A stretch of 16,551 nt of DNA, taken from an uncultured Eubacteriales bacterium. GTDB taxonomy: Bacteria; Bacillota; Clostridia; Oscillospirales; Acutalibacteraceae. Position numbers and translations under genes: made by a program. This document shows, piece after piece, positions 7,777-13,557 of the stretch (position 1 is the first letter of the stretch; every line of letters starts with the position of its first letter). The notes under the pieces were generated by a model. It did no database searches. It was not told where the DNA came from and saw only the letters and a list, made by a program, of their open reading frames with translations. The DNA is taken from the NCBI GenBank assembly GCA_900321195.1, contig ONVG01000052.1:1-16551 (forward strand), given 5' to 3'.

Positions 7777-9530
7777 ATCACCTTTAAAAGACCGTCACAA
7801 TATGTCGATTTGAGCTTTGTAAGCGTTCTGTATTCGAGTATCTCATCTATGACCGGATGATAGGGACGAAGCTCTTCAAGAACCTCAGCATTTGTGGAAT
7901 AACCGCTCTTTGTTTTTTTCTTTGCAGGAAGTCCCAGTTTTTCAAACAGTGCGGACGCAAGCTGTTTAGGGGAATTTATATTGAATTCCATTCCCGTATG
8001 CTCATATATTCCCGACTGTAATCTTTCTATATCGGCGCTGAGCTCTTTGCCGTAACGAACTATACCTTCTCTGTCGACCATAAATCCTGCATTTTCCATA
8101 GATGCAAGCACATGTGCAAGCGGTATCTCTATATCGTCAAGGAGCTTTGTCTGAGCGTTCCTTTCAAGCTCGGCTGCAAGCGCATCCGCAAGAGGTGAAA
8201 GAGAAGTCAAAGCGCTTTCCTTTTCGCATTTATACTGTTTAAGCTCGTATTTCATCATAAGTCTTTCAACGGAATAATCCGATGAATTAGGGTCGCAAAG
8301 ATATGCGGCAAGACTTGCATCAAATATCAGTCCCCTGCACTGAACATCTGTCTTTTCAAGCACTGCAAAAAGCGGCTTGCTGTCATCAGTGCGCTTTTTT
8401 ATGCTCTCATCCTCAAAAAATACCTTAGTGAACTCTCTCAGCCCATTGCTGAAAGAATTGAATGAATAAACAGTTTTGCCGTCGGATATCTGTACAGCGG
8501 TTATTTCCTCGCCGTCGGTTTCGGCTATGATATCCACAGTCTTATTTTTAAATGACGGATAAACTGTCATAGGGTCTGCACTGTCGCAGAACGAAAGCAC
8601 AGTTTCCTCACTGTTTTCATTTTCCTTTATATCCTCAGCGTCAGGCTCGATATCATCAAGTCCGAATTTTTTTATAAGAGTATAAAGCTCCAGTCTTGCC
8701 ATGAGCCTTGCCGCCTCAGACTTTTCCTTTGCCGAAAGCTTTTTGACCATATAATGTTCAAGCTCCGTATCAATAGGCACATCAGTCCTTATCGTACCCA
8801 GCATAAGGCTCATATAAGCGCTTTCCCTGCCTGCTTCGAGCTTCTTTTTCATAGCAGGCTTTATATCATCCGAATCAAGATTGTTATATATATTGTCAAG
8901 GTCATGGAATTTCTGCACAAGCTCAGCCGCGCCTTTCTGACCGATACCTGCAACGCCCGGTATGCAGTCCGAGGTATCGCCCTGTATAGCTTTTATATCT
9001 ATCAGCTGCTCAGGCTCTACTCCATAGACCTCCATTATTTTTTCTTTATCATAAAGTGTCACTTCGGGCTTGCCGAATTTTGTAGCGGCTATCCTGACGG
9101 TGACATTATCCGAAACAAGCTGCAGGCTGTCACGGTCGCCCGTTGCTATAACGCACTCACAGCCTGTACTTCTGCATTTTTCCGCAAACGTTCCGAGTAT
9201 GTCATCAGCCTCAAAGCCCTCCTGCGTCACGATACTGTAACCCATAGCTTTAAGAAGCTCTTTCAATGGTTCAAGCTGTGATGCAAGCTCATCAGGCATA
9301 CCTTTCCTGTTTGACTTATATCCGCTGTAAGCCTTATGGCGAAAAGTAGGCGCTTTAAGGTCGAATGCAACTGCTGCCGCATCCGGACTGCTTTCCTCCA
9401 AAAGCTTATGAAACGTATTCATAAAGCCGTATATTGCATTTGTATACTGACCGCTGCTCGTTGTAAGCAGCTTTATACCGAAAAATGCCCGATTAAGTAT
9501 GCTGTTGCCGTCGATAACGAGCATCCTCAT
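7713..9530 (-). CDS. polA: DNA polymerase I, N-terminal part (5'-3' exonuclease and inactive 3'-5' exonuclease domains)
   Basis: 605 residues, of which roughly the first 588 match Pol I before the frame changes. The FEN-type 5' nuclease (about 1-290) has DGNSILNRAF, RHKAYSGYKSNRKG, FEADDILGT, ATGDRDSLQLVS and GDTSDCIPGVAGIGQKGA, so flap and primer removal activity should be intact. The middle domain has lost the metal-binding acids of proofreading enzymes: IIAETD stands where E. coli has FDTETD, as is usual in Firmicute Pol I. The thumb start (INSPKQLASALFEKLGLP, ILEYRTLTKLKSTY) is present. The last 17 or so residues after KVI are out of frame with the family and end at TGA 7713. Confidence 0.85.
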   Translation of the reverse strand: MRMLVIDGNSILNRAFFGIKLLTTSSGQYTNAIYGFMNTFHKLLEESSPDAAAVAFDLKAPTFRHKAYSGYKSNRKGMPDELASQLEPLKELLKAMGYSIVTQEGFEADDILGTFAEKCRSTGCECVIATGDRDSLQLVSDNVTVRIAATKFGKPEVTLYDKEKIMEVYGVEPEQLIDIKAIQGDTSDCIPGVAGIGQKGAAELVQKFHDLDNIYNNLDSDDIKPAMKKKLEAGRESAYMSLMLGTIRTDVPIDTELEHYMVKKLSAKEKSEAARLMARLELYTLIKKFGLDDIEPDAEDIKENENSEETVLSFCDSADPMTVYPSFKNKTVDIIAETDGEEITAVQISDGKTVYSFNSFSNGLREFTKVFFEDESIKKRTDDSKPLFAVLEKTDVQCRGLIFDASLAAYLCDPNSSDYSVERLMMKYELKQYKCEKESALTSLSPLADALAAELERNAQTKLLDDIEIPLAHVLASMENAGFMVDREGIVRYGKELSADIERLQSGIYEHTGMEFNINSPKQLASALFEKLGLPAKKKTKSGYSTNAEVLEELRPYHPVIDEILEYRTLTKLKSTYCDGLLKVICAEQSLIFKIYLFVLQGDAS

Positions 9531-9542
9531 ATACAGCCCTCC

Positions 9543-10742
9543 TTACTCCTCATTTGCGGGTCTTATGCTATCCATAATGCCGACATTTCTTCCGTGATGT
9601 ATATATACTCGCGGCACTCTTTTTCCTACAAGACATACAAGCTCATAGTTTATCGTGCCCGTCATCTGCGCCATTTCATCAAATGAAAGCGTATTATTGC
9701 TGCCGTCACCTATTACAATGACCTCATCGCCTGTACATACGTCATCTATACCGCTCACATCAAGCATGAGCTGATCCATGCACACTCTGCCGATAACAGG
9801 CGCTTTCTTGCCCCTGACAGTCATATACGCCTTATTTCCGAGACTTCTTGAATAGCCGTCCGCATAGCCTATTGGCACTGTTGCTATCTTCATTTTCTTT
9901 TCGGAAACGAATGTTCCTCCGTAGCTCACCGGAGTGCCTGCTTCTATCGTTTTGACCTGAGCGACAACACTTTTTATCTGCATTGCCTGACGTATATCAA
10001 GTCTGCCTGCAAGCTTTTGTGAAGGCGAAAGACCGTAAAGTATTATTCCTGCGCGCACACAGTCAAAATGTGCCTGCCTGTAATCTATAACAGCGCCGCT
10101 GTTTGAGCAGTGTACTATATCGAAATTACAGCCGTCAGCTTTAAGACGTCCGACTGCATCCTTAAAGCATTCAAGCTGGCGGAGAGTTGCTTCCCTGCCC
10201 TCTTCCGCCTCATCGGAAACCGCAAAGTGAGTGAATATTCCCTCACTTATAAGTCCCGGCAGCGAGCATGCTCTTTTTATTTGTTCCAGGGAATCGCTGT
10301 CACGCTCAATATCCTGATACATAAATCCTATACGGCTCATTCCCGTATCAAGCTTTATGTGTATCTTTACATTTACCTTTTGTTCACCGGCAGCCTTTGA
10401 AAGCTCTCTTGCATACTCTTCAGAGAACACTGCCTGACTTATATTATTATCTGCAAGCTCTCTTGCCATACCGGCGGGTGTAAATCCAAGTATCAGGACA
10501 GGCAGTCTGATACCGTTTTCCCTGAGCTGCATTGCCTCCTCTATATTTGAGACTGCAAATCTGTCAGCCCCCATTTTTTCATATAGTTTTGCAAGAAAAA
10601 CTGCTCCATGACCGTAAGCATCCGCCTTTATAACGCACATTATCTGAGTTTCGGGTCCGACAGCCTGTCTTATTTTTCTATAATTATTCTTAACGGCATC
10701 GACATCGACCTCTGCCCATGTTCTTCTCAAAAAAGTACTCAT
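9543..10742 (-). CDS. alr: alanine racemase
   Basis: A PLP-dependent racemase converting L-alanine to D-alanine for peptidoglycan; fold-type III, cytoplasmic, 399 residues. The PLP lysine is K39 in VIKADAYGHG, the opposite-face catalytic base is Y274 in PVSYGGTF, and other family blocks are KLDTGMSRIG, HCSNSGAV, RAGIILYG, IGYADGYSR and GRVCMDQLMLDV. The ATG at 10742 is preceded by GAGGGG. It is the first gene of the long minus-strand operon, with a good sigma-A-type promoter about 60 bases upstream, and polA starts 12 bases after its stop. Confidence 0.97.
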   Translation of the reverse strand: MSTFLRRTWAEVDVDAVKNNYRKIRQAVGPETQIMCVIKADAYGHGAVFLAKLYEKMGADRFAVSNIEEAMQLRENGIRLPVLILGFTPAGMARELADNNISQAVFSEEYARELSKAAGEQKVNVKIHIKLDTGMSRIGFMYQDIERDSDSLEQIKRACSLPGLISEGIFTHFAVSDEAEEGREATLRQLECFKDAVGRLKADGCNFDIVHCSNSGAVIDYRQAHFDCVRAGIILYGLSPSQKLAGRLDIRQAMQIKSVVAQVKTIEAGTPVSYGGTFVSEKKMKIATVPIGYADGYSRSLGNKAYMTVRGKKAPVIGRVCMDQLMLDVSGIDDVCTGDEVIVIGDGSNNTLSFDEMAQMTGTINYELVCLVGKRVPRVYIHHGRNVGIMDSIRPANEE

Positions 10743-10800
10743 AACGACCCCTCAATAAATAATAGATAATAAATAATAATTAATAAATATTGATGTTATC

Positions 10801-10829
10801 ATTTTACTCCACATCCGAACAAAAGTCAA
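10801..10829 (-). promoter_or_regulatory. sigma-A-type promoter for the alr operon
   Basis: On the minus strand a -35 box TTGACT (10824-10829) and a -10 box TAAAAT (10801-10806) are separated by exactly 17 bases. The start point would lie near 10794, giving a leader of about 50 bases that is very AT-rich and has no hairpin or riboswitch-like fold I can see. The next gene upstream ends at 11096 with a terminator, so this promoter probably drives the whole run to 184. Confidence 0.65.
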
Positions 10830-10848
10830 TATAAGTAGTTCGGCACGG

Positions 10849-10902
10849 AATCAATTTTGTTCGGCAGTTTACCCGAAGGGAACCCTTTTCCTGCGAAAAT
10901 AT
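10849..10902. repeat. degenerate copy of the dispersed repeat at 43-184
   Basis: The segment 10849-10869 (AATCAATTTTGTTCGGCAGTT) matches 164-184 at all but two positions. The similarity continues in the same order as the left copy: a short G-rich stretch, then AACCCTTTTC and CGAAAA. The perfect inverted repeat of the left copy is lost, and no second direct repeat is visible. The copy lies just upstream of the alr promoter. Confidence 0.55.
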
Positions 10903-10970
10903 GTGTAAAGGCAGTAAAGAAAAAACTCAAAGCCGAAGTAACGGATAATGGATAATTCATAAGCAGAAAC

Positions 10971-10998
10971 CTCCCGTCGATCAAAAAGCCGACGGGAG
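10971..10998. other. 9-bp perfect hairpin in the alr / GGGtGRT gap
   Basis: CTCCCGTCG at 10971-10979 pairs with CGACGGGAG at 10990-10998 across a 10-base loop. It is much more GC-rich than the surrounding gap and has no U-run on either side, so it is not a standard terminator. The gap 10743-11095 (353 bases) otherwise holds the alr leader and promoter, the degraded repeat, and the terminator at 11021-11060. No credible gene is present. Confidence 0.6.
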
Positions 10999-11020
10999 CC
11001 TGAGTTAACATTGTACATTT

Positions 11021-11060
11021 TATAAAAAATCAGCAGAGATACCATTCGATACCTCTGCTG
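11021..11060. terminator. bidirectional rho-independent terminator after the GGGtGRT gene
   Basis: CAGCAGAGAT (11031-11040) pairs with ACCTCTGCTG (11051-11060), with one G-U-type mismatch, around a 10-base loop. The stem is flanked by an A-run on one side and TTTTTT on the other, so it has a U-tract in both directions. On the minus strand it begins 36 bases after the stop codon at 11096. Confidence 0.8.
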
Positions 11061-11095
11061 TAATTTTTTATCTGAAAATATGAAGGTTATAAAAA

Positions 11096-12106
11096 TCAGA
11101 ATTTGCCAGCCTTAGCAGCTTCTTCAACGCTTACTGCAACAGCAACTGTAGCGCCGACCATCGGGTTGTTGCCCATGCCGATAAGACCCATCATCTCAAC
11201 GTGTGCAGGAACAGAGCTTGAGCCTGCGAACTGAGCGTCAGAGTGCATACGTCCCATAGTATCTGTCATACCGTAGGAAGCAGGACCTGCAGCCATGTTA
11301 TCGGGGTGGAGAGTACGTCCTGTGCCGCCGCCTGATGCAACGGAGAAGTACTTCTTGCCCTGCTCAACACATTCCTTCTTGTATGTACCTGCAACAGGAT
11401 GCTGGAAACGAGTCGGGTTTGTTGAGTTACCTGTAATAGAAACGCCTACATGCTCATGGTGCATTATAGCAACGCCTTCCTGAACGTCATCAGCGCCGTA
11501 GCATTTAACTGTAGCTCTGAGACCTGTTGAATAAGGCTTCTCATAAACTACTTTAAGCTCAGCAGTCTTATAGTCATACTTTGTTTCAACAAATGTAAAG
11601 CCGTTTATTCTTGAAATTATCTGAGCAGCGTCCTTGCCGAGACCGTTGAGGATAACGCGGAGGGGCTTCTGGCGAACCTTGTTAGCCTTTTCAGCTATAC
11701 CTATAGCGCCTTCAGCAGCAGCGAATGACTCATGACCTGCGAGGAAGCAGAAGCATTCTGTTTCTTCTTCGAGGAGCATTTTGCCGAGGTTGCCGTGACC
11801 GAGACCAACCTTTCTGTGGTCTGCAACAGAACCGGGGATACAGAAAGCCTGGAGACCTTCACCGATAGCAGCAGCAGCGTCAGCAGCGCGGCGGCAGCCC
11901 TTCTTTATAGCTATAGCTGCGCCTACTGTATAAGCCCAACATGCATTTTCAAAGCAGATAGGCTGTATCTTCTTTACCTGAGCATATACGTCAAGACCTG
12001 CGTCCTTTGTGATTTTTTCAGCTTCCTCTATGGAAGCGATGCCGTAGCTGTTGAGAACGGCATTGATCTGGTCGATTCTTCTTTCGTATGATTCAAACAG
12101 AGCCAT
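11096..12106 (-). CDS. GGGtGRT protein (uncharacterised family)
   Basis: A 336-residue member of the family named for its glycine-rich GGGtGRT motif, here GGGTGRT at residues 259-265 within SVASGGGTGRTLHPDN. It has no signal peptide or membrane segment. It is cysteine-rich at the front (Cys51, 56, 71, 89, 118, 120) and has other conserved-looking stretches: GSVADHRKVGLGHGNLGKML, HHEHVGVSITGNSTNPTRFQ, and MGLIGMGNNPMVGA near the end. No biochemical function is known to me. The gene starts 4 bases after the Fe-S scaffold gene, and its AAGGAG site lies inside that gene's last codons, so the two are tightly coupled. A role in Fe-S or metal handling, or a redox enzyme matured by its partner, is inference from the neighbour and the cysteines. 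Confidence 0.92.
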   Translation of the reverse strand: MALFESYERRIDQINAVLNSYGIASIEEAEKITKDAGLDVYAQVKKIQPICFENACWAYTVGAAIAIKKGCRRAADAAAAIGEGLQAFCIPGSVADHRKVGLGHGNLGKMLLEEETECFCFLAGHESFAAAEGAIGIAEKANKVRQKPLRVILNGLGKDAAQIISRINGFTFVETKYDYKTAELKVVYEKPYSTGLRATVKCYGADDVQEGVAIMHHEHVGVSITGNSTNPTRFQHPVAGTYKKECVEQGKKYFSVASGGGTGRTLHPDNMAAGPASYGMTDTMGRMHSDAQFAGSSSVPAHVEMMGLIGMGNNPMVGATVAVAVSVEEAAKAGKF

Positions 12107-12110
12107 CTTC

Positions 12111-12803
12111 TTACTCCTTTCTTGGATCTATGATCTTTACAGCGTCTGCAACACGGCCGTACTGACCCTTAGCTTTTTCCCAAGCGTCTGTTGGGCTGTC
12201 GCCCTTCTTTATGAAATCTGTCATCTTGCCGAGACTTACGAACTGATAGCCGATGACCTCATTATTTTCATCAAGAGCGATACCTGTTACATAGCCCTCA
12301 GCCATTTCGAGATAACGAACGCCTTTTTCTTTTGTTGCATACATTGTACCTACCTGAGATCTCAGACCCTTGCCAAGATCCTCAAGACCTGCGCCTACAG
12401 CAAGACCGTCATCAGAGAAAGCGCTCTGGCTTCTGCCGTAAACGATCTGGAGGAACAGTTCACGCATAGCTGTGTTGATAGCGTCGCATACGAGGTCGGT
12501 ATTAAGAGCCTCAAGGATAGTCTTACCCTGGAGGATCTCTGCTGCCATAGCAGCAGAATGTGTCATACCCGAACAGCCGATAGTTTCAACAAGAGCCTCT
12601 TCGATAACGCCGTTCTTAACGTTCAGAGAGAGCTTGCAGGCACCCTGCTGCGGAGCGCACCAACCGATACCGTGTGTAAATCCGGAAATGTCCCCGATTT
12701 GTTTTGCATTGACCCACTTACCCTCTTCGGGTATCGGAGCAGGCTCATGCTTTGCACCCTTTGCTACAGGGCACATCATTTCAACCTCTTTTGTGTAGAT
12801 CAT
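12111..12803 (-). CDS. IscU/NifU-N-like iron-sulfur cluster scaffold protein
   Basis: 230 residues. The middle resembles the IscU/NifU N-terminal fold: TIGCSGMTHSAAMAAEIL followed by QGKTILEAL parallels the IscU segment with GCG(S/A)AIASSS and GKT(x)DEA. Potential cluster ligands are Cys49, Cys56, Cys77 and Cys106, plus Cys11 near the N-terminus. The spacing differs from classical IscU, and a C-terminal 100-residue extension is present, so this is a specialised paralogue and not the housekeeping scaffold. No cysteine desulfurase is adjacent. The ATG at 12803 has AAAGGAG upstream. It is the first gene of a two-gene operon with the GGGtGRT protein. Confidence 0.85.
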   Translation of the reverse strand: MIYTKEVEMMCPVAKGAKHEPAPIPEEGKWVNAKQIGDISGFTHGIGWCAPQQGACKLSLNVKNGVIEEALVETIGCSGMTHSAAMAAEILQGKTILEALNTDLVCDAINTAMRELFLQIVYGRSQSAFSDDGLAVGAGLEDLGKGLRSQVGTMYATKEKGVRYLEMAEGYVTGIALDENNEVIGYQFVSLGKMTDFIKKGDSPTDAWEKAKGQYGRVADAVKIIDPRKE

Positions 12804-12821
12804 TGTAATCTCCTTTCATTG

Positions 12822-12838
12822 ATCTGTTAAAAACAGAT
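12822..12838 (-). other. small leader hairpin before the scaffold gene
   Basis: ATCTGTT (12822-12828) pairs with AACAGAT (12832-12838) around 3 bases. The hairpin ends 5 bases from the Shine-Dalgarno sequence (12810-12816) and lies in a leader of about 85 bases. It may stabilise the transcript or affect initiation. No known riboswitch was recognised. Confidence 0.4.
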
Positions 12839-12895
12839 TTTATCAACTGTAAGAAAACTAAACGTTTTCCGAGGCATATAAACCTCATCAAAAAT

Positions 12896-12924
12896 ATTAT
12901 AATATTTTTTCATAAAAATTTCAA
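12896..12924 (-). promoter_or_regulatory. strong sigma-A-type promoter for the scaffold-GGGtGRT operon
   Basis: The minus strand carries TTGAAA (12919-12924), a 17-base A/T-rich spacer and a perfect TATAAT (12896-12901). Together with strong ribosome binding sites on both genes and a good terminator, this suggests high constitutive expression. The gap 12804-12999 otherwise shows only the leader and AT-rich sequence. Confidence 0.75.
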
Positions 12925-12999
12925 TAACATTTTTTAATTTTTATCAAATAAATAATGCATAAAGTTTAAAGCTGATATTTTTCGCAGAAGCGCCGCAGC

Positions 13000-13506
13000 T
13001 CACATGGGATTCGTAAGTGAAAATTTCAGTATTCTGTCTGCAATAATGCCGTTGAATGCGCCGGCGGCTATACCGCCTGAAATAAGATACGGCAAAAGCA
13101 TGATAAATGATGTGCCGAGCATGAATGAGGCGGCTGTCAGCTGTCCGATATTATGAAAAACGCCGCCCATTATGCTTACATAAACGATATGCTTTCCGAA
13201 AAGCTTTCGGCTCAGGGCCATGACTGCAAAGCTGAGCATTCCTCCTGCCGCACCTATAATAAGTGATGATACATTGCCAAAAAGAAACGCGCTCAGAATT
13301 ATACGTCCGACAAGAACAAAAAACGCATCCGCATTTCCGCAATAATACATTGCAAAAAGTATTGCAAGATTTGCAAGCCCTATTTTTATGCCGGGCACAG
13401 CAGCGGGCAAAGATATCATTATCTCTATCCAGCTAAGTATGAAGGCAGTTGTTAAAAGGAGCGCATCCGCTGTAAGCCTTTTTGTCCGTGTCATTCCGCT
13501 TTTCAT
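13000..13506 (-). CDS. Gx transporter family protein (HepS/'heptaprenyl diphosphate synthase component I'-like)
   Basis: A 168-residue integral membrane protein with about five hydrophobic segments (near 13-30, 42-60, 65-90, 103-122 and 130-155). PGIKIGLANLAILFAMYY is the hallmark block of the family annotated either as Gx transporter or as heptaprenyl diphosphate synthase component I. Glycine pairs occur in the helices (GAAGGMLSFAVMAL, ISGGIAAGAFNG). It is probably a small substrate-binding transporter subunit of the ECF-S kind; the name based on prenyl synthase is historical. The usual NusG-II or ApbE neighbours are missing. The ATG at 13506 has GGAGG 5 bases upstream. A terminator separates it from the LRR gene, so it needs readthrough or its own promoter. 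Confidence 0.83.
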   Translation of the reverse strand: MKSGMTRTKRLTADALLLTTAFILSWIEIMISLPAAVPGIKIGLANLAILFAMYYCGNADAFFVLVGRIILSAFLFGNVSSLIIGAAGGMLSFAVMALSRKLFGKHIVYVSIMGGVFHNIGQLTAASFMLGTSFIMLLPYLISGGIAAGAFNGIIADRILKFSLTNPM

Positions 13507-13522
13507 GTAAGCCTCCGCTATA

Positions 13523-13555
13523 TCAAAACAGGCCGGATAATACCGACCTGTTTTT
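13523..13555 (-). terminator. rho-independent terminator after the LRR gene
   Basis: AAAACAGG (13525-13532) pairs with CCTGTTTT (13547-13554). Three more pairs follow beyond one C-A mismatch, around a loop of ATAATA. On the minus strand the stem is followed by TTTT and comes directly after the stop codon at 13558. The symmetric A/T flanks could work in both directions. Confidence 0.7.
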
Positions 13556-13557
13556 CA

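Larger units (their letters stand above)
6991..9530 (-). pseudogene. polA: DNA polymerase I (polA), interrupted by a deletion/frameshift
   Basis: Together the two frames make a Pol I: 5'-3' exonuclease, inactive proofreading domain and family A polymerase. The break lies at 7768-7775. Upstream of it the frame reads LKSTYCDGLLKVI; downstream the other frame reads TEPNLQNIPVR. In E. coli Pol I these blocks are separated by about 23 residues that include the TATGRLSS motif with Arg668. Only 8 bases are present here, so about 61 bases appear to be missing, which also explains the frame change. All other motifs are intact, so the lesion is recent, an assembly error, or a real split. The gene has a strong AAGGAGG site and follows alr by 12 bases. 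Confidence 0.85.

Noticed and set aside
8754..9281. A 175-codon plus-strand open frame inside polA
   Set aside because: It is antisense to the conserved 5' nuclease domain, and the translated product has no domain character.
10743..10800. A riboswitch or attenuator in the alr leader
   Set aside because: The leader is only about 50 bases, almost pure A/T, and shows no stable stem.
10971..10998. Treating the 9-bp hairpin as the terminator of the GGGtGRT operon
   Set aside because: There is no U-tract on either strand, and a much better terminator lies at 11021-11060, closer to the stop codon.
10826..11011. A 61-codon minus-strand frame in the alr upstream gap
   Set aside because: It spans the degraded repeat, a hairpin and the -35 box of the alr promoter, has no ribosome binding site, and looks like repeat-derived translation.
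12051..12830. A 259-codon plus-strand open frame across the scaffold and GGGtGRT genes
   Set aside because: It is antisense to two well-supported, highly conserved genes. Its product is a Cys/Leu-rich string typical of a reverse-frame shadow, and no ribosome binding site fits.
12804..12999. A known riboswitch upstream of the scaffold gene
   Set aside because: Only one short hairpin is present, and the roughly 85-base leader has no recognisable aptamer core.
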